Assembly (NCBI GenBank): GCA_009617715.1
Contig: VTFK01000592.1
Span: 124,001-188,000 of the forward strand
Length of the DNA: 64,000 nucleotides
Origin: Plectrocnemia conspersa
Taxonomy: Eukaryota; Arthropoda; Insecta; Trichoptera; Polycentropodidae
Direction: 5' to 3'
The first letter of the stretch is position 1. Each line of letters starts with the position of its first letter. Under the pieces are notes generated by a model. It was given only the letters and a program-made list of their open reading frames with translations. It ran no database searches and was not told the origin of the DNA. The translations under genes were made by a program, and so were the position numbers. Below are positions 1 to 11,395 of the stretch, in pieces.

Positions 1-1139
1 TAAAAATTACATCTTACTTTAAATTGTTCTTATTTATCTGCAGTATAATATTTGTTTATATTATTAAATTTGTTTGAATAATTAAAGTTGAAAAGTAATG
101 TTAATAAGCTAGTAGCTAAACTAGTTTATATGTAAATAATAATTATGAAATGCATAGACAAATTGCGTTATTTATGTAAGTAAAAATAAAGAATTATACA
201 AATATGCTAATGCAGTCTTAAGAGATGGATTATATGGATGGATTTTTTTTACAGCAAATAAAGTAATATTTTTTTTAAATTGTAAATAAGTTTCATGATC
301 ACACATAAAAGCTACGAATTCTTATGATAATATGGTTGAGTTAAATGTTAATTGCAAGTTGAAGAACTTCATAGATACATTTTTATTAAAATTGTATATC
401 AAAGAATAAATAGTGTCGAGTTAATATTATATATAGTGTACATTATTTTGATTTATTGTGTATAATTAAGCACGTTTACAAACAAAACACTATAACCTTT
501 CTATAAGAACGACCTTTCGATATTTTAACATTAAAAAATCAATCACGAACCTGTTTTAAGTGAACGAACATTCACATAAAGAACGTCATGTGCAGATATG
601 AAAAAATCAGAATAAAAATTGTAACTGCTTTATCATATGTGTGCAAGAATGACGATGAATAGAATTTTTGCAAAAAAAAAACAAGTAATGCATATGGTTT
701 ATTTGCTATTGAATTTAAGTGCGTATTGAAATAAAAATCAATAATGTATTATATTGCCTCTTAAGTAAGTGTAAATTATTTACTTCTAAAATACAGTATT
801 GTACAAAGAAAAATATCACTTTTATTTTATTATATTTAACAAAATAGGCAAGTGGCATATTGGTAAATATGTCAAAATAGTGCAGTTTATTCATTTAAAT
901 AGATAATAATTAAATACAAAATGAACTATCAAGTAATTGTAAAAACATGACATGTATTTTCAATTGCATTTCCGTAATAATATGTTTTTTTATCTAATAT
1001 TATATAATGAATATTGCAAGTATGTTTTGATCCTACTTGCTTTTATTTATTACATGATATTTAATTATGAACTTCCTTTACAAATTATTTGTAGTATTAT
1101 TTTTGTTTTAAAATATTTGGAAAATACTTTAAATGGTAC
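1..1139. other. AT-rich DNA without a recognisable gene
   Basis: Almost pure A/T with many stop codons in all frames. The 86-codon frame at 952-1212 is made of low-complexity F/Y/I/L codons and I treat it as chance. The last bases begin to show words (GATGCATCACT) related to the satellite that follows. Confidence 0.6.
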
Positions 1140-3200
1140 ATTAGTTTCAGATGCATCACTCTTGTTAATATATTTTCTGAAAGACAGGCTACTTTTAAAT
1201 GCGTCACTGTAAAATTGTCACAATAAATTTAAGTTTCTTTTTAGTTTTAATGTCCATAGCCATTTCCTTACAAAATCTTATTTAACTGTACCACTGTAAT
1301 TATTTTTAATAATATACTGCGATTTTTTCTAAATACAGTATTTCTCCCAAATGTATGTATTTATTTATTTTAGCTTAATAGCAAATAACGAACTTCCTTC
1401 AAATGTTCACATATTTTTTTACAAAATCTTTAGAACACAATTTTTCAAACTGCACTATTAATATTTTCTTCTAATATACAGCGATTTTTTTTTATTAAAT
1501 ACAATATTTCTGTTATATGTATTTATTTATTAATTTAAGCTTCAAAGATAATAATGAACTTTCTTAACAATCTTAAGTATCAACGTTAACATAATTTCTT
1601 TACAAAAGCTCTTTTTAACTGCATCACTGTAATATTTTTTTCTAAATACAGTATCGCTCATTACACTTTAATTTATTAATTCAAGCTTAATAGTTAATAA
1701 TAAACTTACCTTATAAGCAATTTATTGTGTTAATATTCATATAATTTTCTTAACAAAAATTTTAAAAACACACTTTTTTCTAACTGCACCACTGTAATAT
1801 TTTTTTCAAATATACTGCGATTTTTGATAAATACAATATTGATTTTAAATGTAGATATTTATTAATTTTATTATGAAAGATAATATCAAATTACTTTATA
1901 AGCAATTTAAGTTTCAAGGTTCGCATTTTATTTTTTACAAAAATTTTAACTGCACCACTAATATTTCTTTTTAGCGATTTTTGCTAAAAACCGCATTGCT
2001 CCCAAATGTATATATTTATTAAAATTATGAACTTTAGTAGCAACATTTAGTTTCAATGTTCACATAATTTCTTCACAAAAGCCTTAGAAACATATTTCTA
2101 TTTATTAATTTTAGCTTAATAGCAAATAATTAACTTTCCTTAAGAGCAATTATTTTTCAATATCCTCATAATTTTCTTTACAATTTTTTTAGAAACACTG
2201 ACTATTTTCTAGCTGCACCATTAATATTTTTTATGATTTACAGCGATTTTTTCTGAATACAGTATTGCTCATATATATTATATATACATTTATTGATATT
2301 TTATCTTCATAGCTAATAATAAACTTCCTTCATAAAAAAATATTTTAATGTTTACATCAATTTCTTTACAAAAACTTAAGTGTACCACTCTAATATTTTT
2401 TTAATGTACAGATTTTTTTTTCTAAATAAAGTATTGAACATATATGTATTAATTTAAACTTCATAGAAAATCATAAACAATTTTTAGTTTCACTGTCATC
2501 ACTTTTGTTGCAATTCAGAAACAAACGTATTTTAACTGCACCACTGTAATATTTAATTCTTATATATGGCGATTTTTTCTAAATACAGTATTGCTCATAT
2601 ATATATGTATATACATATATTAATTTAAGTTTATTAGGTAATAATAAACTTCTTTTTTAAAAAACGTTCACATCACTTTCCTTTTAATAATTTAGAAACT
2701 TCCTTTATATGAACAGGATATATATAAATATCACTCACGTTATATTTTTTTTAAAAAAACAGTTCTACTTTTAACTGCGCCACATTAATATTTTTGTTTG
2801 ATATTTAGCGATTATTGTCAAATATATATATCGCATCTTACATGTACTTGCTCCGTTAACAAATTTAAAATTCAACGTTAGCTTTCGTTTTAAATTATAT
2901 ATAAACTCTTTCAGGCCAAAAAGTACATATGTTTCAGTTAATAAATGTTGTACATTTATCACTTTCGTTGCAAAACTGTTTAGAAACACGGTATATTTTA
3001 CTGTGCCACTGTGATATTTTCATCTAATATACAGCTATTATTGGCAAATATACTATCGCTCTTTTTCAAACTCCCTTCTAATTAGCAGGAAGTATACGAG
3101 TTTTAGATAATTTGAGAGGTAGGCGCATACTAATATCACACTTTAAAGAATATTAAAAAAAACACGGGCTACTATTGAATGCGCCATTCCGTTATTTCGG
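1140..3200. repeat. Decayed tandem satellite, period about 165 bp
   Basis: A recurring block can be read through this whole stretch. Each unit has a CTGCACCACTGTAATATT-like word, then a poly-T run, ATACAGCGATTTTT, TAAATACAGTATTGCTC, an ATGTATTTATTAAT run, TAGCTTAATAG, AATAAACTTCCTTA, TTCAATGTTCACAT and TTTACAAAA. The anchor word starts near 1286, 1450, 1619, 1784, 1949, 2213, 2380, 2536, 2775, 3001 and 3178. The common spacings are 156-169 bp; larger gaps of 226-264 bp suggest insertions or lost anchors. Units are clearly diverged, so the array is old. The period is close to one nucleosome repeat, as in many insect satellites, but no function can be read. No unit encodes a protein. Confidence 0.75.
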
Positions 3201-3680
3201 TCACTTCGTATATCTATAACCGTAACAGACGATTGTATCACTCGTTTTTTTTTTCACATGGAGCGTGGGTTTGATGCTATCGTGTCAAAAAAGTGAAACT
3301 AAAACACAAACACAAGCAAATTCCTCGTCGATCGGCCACTGTCAGATTTTTGCGAAACGTGTGCTAATATTTACTATTGGAAATCTTGACTCACTCACAT
3401 GTAAGCGAACATTGTCGGTGAAATTTTTCCCTACGCTGAGATCCGATGGAAAGTCCGGACGACCGGAAGCAACGGTATGTAAGGTCGTCACCGGAAGCGC
3501 GGTATTAACAATACTGGTAAATATGGATACTATGTAATATTCGTAGGGAACGCGTCCGCTCGCGACCCGCTCCTCGACGGCACTGACTGGTTTTTGAAAC
3601 GGCTCTCAGGTGTTGCTACAATTTACCTGTCGGCTAATGCGAGTGACGTATCGCGAATTGTGTTTTTTTATTATTGTAGA
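3200..3680. promoter_or_regulatory. GC-richer island, possible promoter-proximal or regulatory DNA
   Basis: Composition changes sharply from the satellite to CpG-bearing sequence (CGTCCGCTCGCGACCCGC near 3550). It holds a CRE-like TGACGTA at 3644-3650 and a splice-donor-like GTATGT at 3475. A 90-codon frame at 3265-3537 (+) begins MGLMLSCQKSE and matches no family I know; it lacks coding character. Low confidence as a functional element. Confidence 0.3.
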
Positions 3681-4075
3681 ATGTTACAAAAAGTAAACCT
3701 TAATCAGGTTTAATGTGAAGTGTTTAAAAATTTTTTTTTTATTGTGGTGCATCAATAAAAATATAATATGTATAATATTTATGTACATAGTGTATCACTC
3801 TAGAAATATAAAATTAAGGTTAAAATGTTACATTAAAAAAATAATAAATAATACTGAATGTACTCTAATATTTTTGCCTCAAAGATAAGATTTATGTATA
3901 CGTAAAATTTATATCGGTAAAAATCAAACCTCACTGCATTACATAAAGCAGTAAAAAAATTATATTAATGTATTATTTTTAAGAATTATTTATGATATTC
4001 ATAAAATAAAAATAATACACTATAATAATTTTATTTTTATCTGAACACATCTAAATGCCTGAACTACACTCTTTG

Positions 4076-4351
4076 GAAGTTGGCCAAGGTTGGCCAAGGA
4101 TGGAGAATATAGTGGGTTACTTCGGTCGAGTTCGGTTCTGCCTGCTCTTTTGTCCGAGGTTAACGAGAACGGGACTTGCCTAGCTTCGAGCACTTCCGAA
4201 CATTGTCGGAATATTTTCCGAGTCAAAAGGATCGAAGCCGGAGCTGCTCTTTCGAACGCGAGCGGTGAAATACTCCCCCTTTCGCTCTCTCGCGTGTTAA
4301 GTGACGAGAGCGAGAGAGATAATGATATGGTGGTTCGCAAACTAATGTAGA
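4076..4351. promoter_or_regulatory. GC-rich block with tandem TTGGCCAA sites
   Basis: Two TTGGCCAA words sit side by side at 4080-4097 (NFI-like half-site palindromes by eye), followed by GC-normal sequence ending in the GAGAG hairpin repeat. Frames of 106 (minus) and 86 (plus) codons overlap here on opposite strands. Neither matches a known family, and opposite-strand open frames of this kind are a side effect of GC content. The 400 bp before this block (3680-4075) are AT-rich and empty. Confidence 0.3.
4257..4351 (+). repeat. GAGAG/CTCTC hairpin repeat, copy 1
   Basis: The core CTTTCGCTCTCTCGCG and CGAGAGCGAGAGAG form the arms of an imperfect hairpin around GTTAAGTGA. The same unit occurs about 0.9 kb downstream in the same orientation at 5157-5250. 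GAGAG is the core of GAGA-factor sites in flies, so regulatory use is possible. A small transposon end is the alternative. Confidence 0.6.
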
Positions 4352-4889
4352 ACGAGTAACTCGGTTCAATTTCAGTATGCGCGATGGCGTCCTATGGTTA
4401 ACACGCATGACCAGCGCTGCATCGTGGTCACGTGGTCAAGTTATAATACCACATGCTACAGATCTTCAACAGACTCTTAATGACATCTTTTAATATTTTA
4501 GGGCATTAAAAGGGATTAATAATGCTTATGATAGTATATTCTTCTAAGAGATATTTTTTTTTATATAAAATTAAATAATTAAAAAATATTTAGTGGTACT
4601 TGATTTTGTTAAAAAAAATCGTTGCGAATATTCTTATGTATTTTCCTAGATCGGTTTATATGAATGTCACACCATAACGAATTCTTATTTAGAATCGATG
4701 GCGACAAATTCTAGAATGGTCACACATGTGGTGTTCGTATTCTGAAGTATCATTTTTATGCCTTATGGCATTTTGCAAAAGCAGACAAAGATTTTGCGTA
4801 AATTGAATATTTACGACCGAAAAGTTTTCATTGATTGTATTGGCGAGTGTCCACACAAACTTTTATAATTATCAATAGCGTAATTTTAA
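4352..4889. other. No gene seen
   Basis: Mixed AT-rich sequence with stops in every frame and no inverted or tandem repeat that I can support. Confidence 0.5.
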
Positions 4890-5130
4890 TATCATGACAA
4901 TTTAAAAAATTGCGATTATTTGTCAATTTCTTTGATCGCGCGCAAATATGCCGGCTGTACGTGACAGCAGCCGCCGTCCGAACGTCATTCACGACGCGAT
5001 CTCGGCCGACTTCAGTGCAGCTTCGATTCGGACAACTTCCAGAGAGTGTAGTGAAGGCATAAAAGTTTCGTTAAATTAGCAAAACACGAAGTCACGACCG
5101 TTTTCTATTGGACAGTTCATACACTAGCCA
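4890..5130 (+). promoter_or_regulatory. Candidate TATA-less promoter with TCAGT initiator at 5014
   Basis: A CpG-rich upstream stretch (CCGGCTGTACGTGACAGCAG near 4950, then ACGACGCGATCTCGG) leads into GACTTCAGTGCAGC. In arthropods TCAGT with A as +1 is the standard initiator; here A is at 5014. No TATA box stands 25-32 bp upstream. A clean downstream element (RGWYV at +28) is not evident. No start codon with a long frame and no strong donor follows within 150 bp, so any transcript would need a non-coding first exon. The GAGAG repeats flank this site on both sides, which would suit a promoter. Confidence 0.35.
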
Positions 5131-5156
5131 TATAGATATATATATGTATGTACCAG

Positions 5157-5250
5157 GCGCGTGCGGTGAGATATTTTCCCTTTCGCTCGCTCGCGTGTAA
5201 AGTGACGAGAGCGAGTGAGAGATAAGGGCATTCGGACCGCATGTAATACA
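5157..5250 (+). repeat. GAGAG/CTCTC hairpin repeat, copy 2
   Basis: Same layout as 4257-4351: GCGGTGAGATATTTTCCC, then TTTCGCTCGCTCGCGTG and GACGAGAGCGAGTGAGAG arms, ending near CGCATGTAATAC. Several substitutions separate the copies, so the duplication is not recent or both derive from a dispersed family. Confidence 0.6.
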
Positions 5251-7425
5251 AATACAAATGCTACGAAAATTTAACTAATTATATATTTTATTAAATTATA
5301 TAATAAAAATGCAATTTTTCATACTATAATTTATATTTTTTCTAATTTAATTTTTGTTGTTGTTATAATTTGGTAAAATCATAATTTATAATATAAATAT
5401 TTTTAGTTATTTTGTAAGCATAAATATGTAAAATAATAAATTAAACAGTAATTAAAAAATCGACATTATCTAAAAACTAATCTTTATATATATATATATC
5501 TAAAATAATGAGTGTTATGTGAGGTATACCTCGAAATACTTATTTTTAATGATATAAAAATGGTAGTAGTACTATAAAATATCTTTAATAAAAAAAAATT
5601 ATCTAAACTGATATTATAAAAGTACGTATATACAATAAATATTATTAAAAAATTTACTTATTTTTGCTGGATAATTAGCTATATGTTTATTTTGTATACG
5701 TAATGTGCTATGTATGTTTATGGCAATTTTATTTTACTTAAAGAAAGTAATTTTGATTATTTGGTTTGATATCAATACTGGAAGTGTATTAATTATCATA
5801 CATTATATTTATCTTGTATATTTTTATAATAAATAATACAACAATGTACACAAATGCTATCAAAAACATATTATCTATATTAAGACGTTATTCTTTGTTC
5901 ATATATTTATATGAACTTATATTTTTCCTTACTATTATAGATATGACAAATGATCGTTATGGCCGAGTTTGCCGAAAATTCTAAATAAAAACAGACATAC
6001 AAACAAATACACAATGTCAAAGTCCGATTTTCACGACCTTTTTGTTGGATTATTGCCAAATTCCGGTCTTCAAAGACTTGACCCAAAATCGAAAAAAAAT
6101 CCAATAGGCAAGACCGAAGAAGTTTTACCGATTATGTGCTGTTAATAGTTTTTGCGTGAGTCGTGTTTTTTAAAGTATTGTGAGAATCAATTAAAATATT
6201 TTATTGCGAAATTACTACCACCGTTAAGCGAATTATGCAACATACAATTAAAGCGCGGTCATTTAACTGTCGATTAAACCGTTCGAGTTAAATTGTGAAC
6301 CGTTTGCCGTTTATTGCTTAGCTGGGTGTTTTGGTCACGTTTTATACACATTTGATATTTGGATGTTATAATTTTATTATAAGGCTAATGTGACAATACA
6401 GTTTGTATGCACATACTTAAATTCGATTAAATATTGTTTGACAGTTATATTAACTTTTGGCGAATACAGATATTTTTTTATCAGAAATGAGGGTAAAATG
6501 CGAATTTGCACACTTTTATATTTCAGAACGATAATATCAAACGAAAAATGTAAATACATATCTTTGATGCATGCGTAAATACATCTCCGGTAGCATGGAA
6601 AAACGTGAGGAGTTTTTGGGGTTTAGAATGTACTATATTGGAATATTGGATTTTTAGATGTGTGATTCGAATACGAATCGCTTTAATATGTTATACAAAA
6701 TACATAAAAAAAAAAACAGGGAAGTATATTGTACATAAAGAAATAAAATATTATAGCATAATATATAATATTTAGAGTCTCCTTATTTTTTTATAAAAAA
6801 AAGGAACAATCTATTTTGAAATGTAATACTTGAAATTTAATAAGGCGATATAAAAGAGAAGATATCATTAAAATAAGTTTACATTTTATCAATTGAGATT
6901 ATATTATTACTATTGCTTCATATTTCATTGAAATCTGATTTTTTTTATTGCATGTTAAATTAACAGCCACTTTTTATTACATAATATTTCCTTCATATTC
7001 AGCAAAAATATAAAACAATAGCATTGACGCCTATTTCATTTAGCCAGCGAATAAATCCTTTCCTAATACTTTAAAATAATATAAAATTATTCTTGCATTC
7101 TTATTTTGTATTGACCAAAAAACGAAACGGTTGCTAATTGTAATACCTAGAGTCGGTCATAAAATTTTGCTTCGCAGTATTAATCTAAAATTATTTACTC
7201 TTTTCTCACTACCATTTAAATCAATATTAATTGTCAACGTCATGCGACAGATGTAAACCATTTACTAATTTTAGTAAAAAATAATATTGTTATTTATTTA
7301 TTTATTTTATTAATTTATTTGCTAATATTGCTCATTTTTACACTAAGCAAATTTTAACTAAACATATAATTTATATTATAAACATAAACAGAAAATAAAA
7401 AAAAATACCTAATATTTTAATTTAT
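5251..7425. other. AT-rich DNA; one slightly GC-richer patch near 5950-6330
   Basis: Frames of 60-65 codons here are on both strands of the same AT-rich sequence and I reject them. At 5950-6130 the word GGATTATTGCC and the facing CCAATAGGCAAG make a weak imperfect inverted repeat. Nothing else can be supported. Confidence 0.5.
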
Positions 7426-7429
7426 TTCT

Positions 7430-7690
7430 AAATGCACGAAATGCGCTTCTTTATTTCATTTACGACGCCAGCTACAGTTTTATTTTTGAGAATTATCCTA
7501 GGAATATTATACAAATTCACACCTGCGTTAATAATTCCCCTGGCCGTACTCGTTTTCTTATACATAACTATCCTTAAAATGTCTATTTCTAGTATTTAAT
7601 CCATATACATCTTTATTTCTTATTAAATGCTTATTAAAATACTCTAGTAAAATTAAAAAAAATTAAGAATATTCCATGAGAATTAAAAAA
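7430..7690 (-). mobile_element. Non-LTR retrotransposon fragment, C-terminal end of the reverse transcriptase ORF
   Basis: Reading the minus strand and allowing frameshifts gives VYGLNTRNRHFKDSY, then ARGIINAGVNLYNIP, then TVAGVVNEIKKRI. This order matches the far C-terminal end of many Jockey/I/CR1-type reverse transcriptase ORFs: a Y/L-NTR-N-R block, about 20 residues, a G-x-LYN-x-P block, then a short helix ending the protein. Stops and at least two frameshifts break it. No upstream RT motifs follow directly on the minus strand, so this is a short 5'-truncated scrap. Family assignment below 'non-LTR, Jockey/I/CR1-like' is not possible. Confidence 0.6.
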
Positions 7691-7984
7691 AATCTTAACA
7701 TGTCAATATTCAAAGTTTAATTATTCTCAGTTTTTGTATTATTTAAGATTTGATTGTATGGCAAAACATAGAATCACACATTAATCTTAAAATTTAATAT
7801 ACTTGATGTAACACTTTCGAAATCACACATTTGGAAAATGTTTGACCAAATATTGATATCGGTATATGCAATTCGATATGCTGTCTTACGTGACGATCAG
7901 AGATTTGGACGCATTCGGGCAATGCATATTTAAAATAGACCATATTTATTAAAGAATGGTGCAAATCAATATAAATCAAATCTG

Positions 7985-8112
7985 TGATGATCAATGGGAA
8001 TTACGATCTTCCAAACGTGATAAAAAATTCTATCTATATTTGAACCCAGGTCTTTCAAGTCAATAGTCAGCGACTTCATCAATAATTTATACTAGCTACT
8101 TTCGATATGGAA
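7985..8112 (-). mobile_element. tRNA-derived SINE, copy A
   Basis: On the minus strand: AAGTCGCTGACTATTGACTT, GAAAGACCTGGGTTCAAAT, then a tail with TTGGAAGATCGTAATTC. CCTGGGTTCAAAT fits a Pol III B box. The same head occurs at 34020-34172 and 19335-19405 (minus) and at 24755-24850 and 61683-61830 (plus), with independent mutations, so this is a dispersed family and not a tRNA gene. Confidence 0.65.
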
Positions 8113-8233
8113 CATATGAACAACCGCTTCCCACTTCACGTAAGCCAAGCCAATTATGATATATGAAATTTAGAGTTCTGATTTTTGGCTACGACTAAGA
8201 TTCAAAAATTGCAAATTTAATAAATTGATAATA

Positions 8234-8455
8234 TCAATAACTGTTAAAACACAACTGAAAAATTGTGTAGGGCATAAAACATTGACTTTGTTTTAAAGGT
8301 TTGAGATCAGCACATACACCTACTTTTGAAGTGATAGACTTCAAGATGTTTTTAGTGCAATGCAATTTTGTTAAAGTCATAAATTTTATATATTTTAATG
8401 AAGAGTCTAGATGCGGACTAATACAGATATTACAAAAGGCGTACTCAGGTATCAA
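8234..8455 (-). mobile_element. Possible non-LTR reverse transcriptase fragment
   Basis: The 73-codon minus frame contains HLDSSLKYIKFMTLTKL, then NILKSIT, then VGVCADLKPL. The order LDS-L, K-IK-L-L-KL, NILKS followed by a W/V-G-A/C-D motif resembles the post-catalytic segment of I/Jockey-type RTs, where the line is LGL-x-DS-x-L ... LNILK-x-L ... WGAD. The match is partial: the tryptophan is absent and the following YRSLIRS-type block is not visible. I rate it as plausible but not established. It lies on the same strand as the RT scrap at 7430-7690, with a SINE between them. Confidence 0.35.
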
Positions 8456-9289
8456 CGATTAAAAAACGACGTTTATTTCGGGATAAGCAAATATAAAAAA
8501 TATATTTATAGTGAAATATCATTTATTAAATAATTGGATCCAATTGAATGTTTATCTTCTGAATTATTGCAATAGAAAAATAATACTACTATTCATCTCC
8601 ATTTTAGTCTATTTTATCAATCTATAATTTCAATGTTATAATTGTCGTAATAAACTATTTGTAATAAAATAACTAAAAAATTGCAAAATTACTAAATTTT
8701 AGATTTTCCCTGAATTTATTGTACTTTATTAAAACAGTAAAATAAAATCATTAAAAGAAAGTTAATTTTATATAATATAATTTCAACGATATTTCACTTT
8801 ATTTCGAAAAAGCTTACCACAAAAAAATTAAACTCGTCTATATTTATTAAAAATTAATAAGTCGGAGAAAAAATACAGGCAATATATTTTTTGCTCCTTA
8901 TTTTTATATACTATCGAAAATAAACACAATAAATATTTAAGCACGTAAAAAGCTCCTCTCCCGTTTTATGGTAATACATTTATTTTTATAGAAATATATA
9001 ATTTTATGGCTACCGAATTTAAGAGGAGAACCCTTCAAATATATTTTTCAATTGATAAGATCATATCCATAAGATAAGGGCCAATTAAAAATATATTTTT
9101 ATTATACTTTCTAAGTATTTTTTCAATGTTGTAAGAAAAATTATTTTATTTAATTAAAATCATATACAAAATTCCATATCTATAGAAAAATTACGTTTGA
9201 TATGCGTTAGATATCTTATAATTAAAAATAATTTGAAGCACATTAAAAGAAGTATCACTGAGTGAACCAACGTAATCAAACTCCAGAAC
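8456..9289. other. AT-rich DNA, nothing recognised
   Basis: Runs of A, T and TATATT dominate. No repeat structure or open frame of note. Confidence 0.55.
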
Positions 9290-9660
9290 AACCTACGACG
9301 AAACTAATTACGAAATTTATAAATATTCATCGTTTAACTTGACTTAGAAGCAGACGTTTCGCGTTTTAACCGCGTGTTAAAACAGTTAACAGCGACTGCG
9401 TCGTTTTTGCCGTTACTCGAGTAACAACTTTCTATGAGAATAAATAATTGCTTCTCGGGATATTTCTTCTTACATACGAGAACACCATATTATATTAAAT
9501 TACGAGAGAATATTATGCGTGTAAGAGATCTCTCTCAATAAGATAAATTATAATTTTTCAATATATGTATATCGCTTCGTTGGCGGACAAAATTTATCGT
9601 CGGCGTAAAAACGAGACGTAACCGCAATGTTTACGTGTAATACATTAGTGAAATGTAAGA
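9290..9660. promoter_or_regulatory. High-complexity island, candidate conserved non-coding element
   Basis: CpG-bearing words (TTTAACCGCGTGTTAA near 9370, CGTCGGCGTAAAAACGAG near 9600) stand out from the flanks. TTAACCGCGTGTTAA is nearly palindromic. There is no open frame. Enhancer function is inference only; conservation between species would decide. Confidence 0.3.
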
Positions 9661-10149
9661 AAATTTTCTTAATAAAATTGGGTAAAGAGAGCAATAGAAA
9701 AGTAATTTATATGCATGTAAAATATTTTTTTAACTCTTGATATTGTAAAGATATATTATAGAAAGTTTATTACATGTTAAAATATTTCAACTGGCATGCT
9801 AGAATTTACGAGATTAGAAATCGGATAGTGTTTTTAATTTTAATAGCCTATCATTTCATTTAAACTCATACTTAGTAATGTATATATATACATATAATTA
9901 TTTAATAAATTATATATTTTTATTATAAAAATTTTTTTTTTTTGTTTATAATATAAAACATACACATAAGATTATATAACAGATAATAAAGCTAAATTTT
10001 AATTTTAGATTCACATCACATGTTTTTTCAAATACATTTACAGGTACGTCTCTAATATTTATATATATATTTAAAATTTAATAATAGGAGGTTTAGTGTA
10101 ATGAGTTTGAATATAGTTTAAATATTCAGTATTGACCAAGGAAACTGAG

Positions 10150-10215
10150 CCTCATGTCTTAAAAACGGCTTTGAGAAGTCAAAGACTTATGGGCCTGATT
10201 TGGTTCCCGATTTTA
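10150..10215 (-). repeat. Dispersed repeat sharing AAATCGGGAMCC...CAGGCCCA, copy 1
   Basis: The minus strand reads AAATCGGGAACCAAATCAGG, then CCCATAAGTC and CAAAGCCGTTTT. The plus strand at 34829-34870 reads AAATCGGGACCCAATCAGGC, then CCAAGAGAGCCGTATT. The two share more than 20 of about 24 positions in the core. Neither copy has obvious ends. The sequence on either side (9661-10149 and 10216-10370) is AT-rich and otherwise empty. Confidence 0.5.
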
Positions 10216-10371
10216 TTTATCGATTTTTATTATATATTATATATATATTATTTATGCATTTTATTTCAAAGAAATTCGCCACCCTTCCATAATAGATAGT
10301 CCCACCAAAAATAGGTGAAACACAAAACTTACTATAGATGGGTCATAAATACCTTGATAACTAGGAATCAC

Positions 10372-10680
10372 TTCCACTTTTTCGTCTGAGGATATTGTCA
10401 TCCACATTGGAGCTCATGGTACCCAATCTTCAAGATACCTCCGACTTGGACCACAACCGAGAAGAGGCCGATTCAAATTCGGATCAGCAAAGATCGCAGA
10501 AACCGCCGCATCTCTTTTCTAATCCACTGGTCTAGCTCGTTCGGAATCCAGAGCGACCCACTTCGGAGACGCTTGCAGCCCAAGGATGCACCAACGGACA
10601 CCCCACCACGTCTCAACTGATGCGAAACAAATAATTTATCTTTGTGTTTATAAATACATAAACACATCTGAACTCCACGA
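10372..10680 (-). other. GC-normal block, possibly a decayed transposase 5' end
   Basis: On the minus strand an ATG near 10427 starts MSSNVDDNILRRKSGSDS before a stop. That acidic MSS...DD.IL...SDS pattern resembles piggyBac-like transposase N-termini, and a piggyBac-type TTAA end lies 480 bp away at 10902. The similarity is too short to establish. The plus strand has a frame reading EDIVIHIGAHGTQSS that I do not recognise. An upstream minus frame of 64 codons (10473-10667) is also unrecognised. Likely old mobile DNA. Confidence 0.25.
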
Positions 10681-10905
10681 TCCGAACGGAAAATACTATG
10701 TATTGTTTATAATTTTACCATAGTTACGCATTGAGGTATTTATGTTTACCATGGTGATACTTGTTAAATAACGATGATCCTAATTTAATAAATGAATAAT
10801 TAACATAACAAAAGAATATTAAAATAAACATTTGAAAATATTTATAATAACCTAAAAATGTGATAATTTAAATAATCGGCTATATAAATTATAATATGCG
10901 TTTAA

Positions 10906-11381
10906 CCCTTTGAGTAGTGAGTTAATTTGTAAACATTTGTTAATCTGTTAGTTAGTTTTACGTATATTTCCATAATTATTTCTGTCGTTATTTATTTATT
11001 AATATTTAATATTGTATTTATAGTAAATATTAATAAAAAAAATTGCTATGATTTATTTTACATATTTATTATATATTTTTTTATTTTAATACAGAGGCTC
11101 TCAATATTTTTTATAAAATAATATAAAATATTTTTTTGTTTATAATATGTTAATTTATTTCGTATTCTTTAATTTATTGGTATTATTTTGTATAGAAATC
11201 ATTTAAAAAATTTAAATTAAAAAAATATATTATATATATATATTATTTTATTTATTCAGTTATACTATTTGTATGTAAGTATTTAACAATTATAATTTAT
11301 GTATAAATAAAACTATCTGGGGGTACCTCAAAACAATGAAAGTTCGACCGATGTACACGTATGGCGATACTCCTCAAAGGG
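10906..11381. mobile_element. piggyBac-type MITE, 476 bp, flanked by TTAA
   Basis: The left end is TTAA then CCCTTTGAGTAGTGAG; the right end read inward is CCCTTTGAGGAGTATCG followed outward by TTAA. The first 13 bases match except one. TTAA target duplication and CCCTTT-type termini are diagnostic of the piggyBac superfamily. The interior is AT-rich and has no transposase frame, so it would have moved only with a transposase supplied elsewhere. TTAA sites are at 10902-10905 and 11382-11385. Confidence 0.8.
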
Positions 11382-11395
11382 TTAAGCTACCAAGG

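Noticed and set aside
952..1212. 86-codon ORF
   Set aside because: Low-complexity F/Y/I/L/K composition in AT-rich DNA and overlap with the start of the satellite; no family resemblance.
4020..4340. 106-codon minus ORF overlapping an 86-codon plus ORF
   Set aside because: Both strands are open because the segment is GC-richer; the product includes serine/arginine runs from the GAGAG hairpin repeat.
7985..8112. tRNA gene
   Set aside because: B-box-like sequence is present, but no cloverleaf or acceptor stem forms, and the same sequence recurs five times with mutations; it is a SINE.
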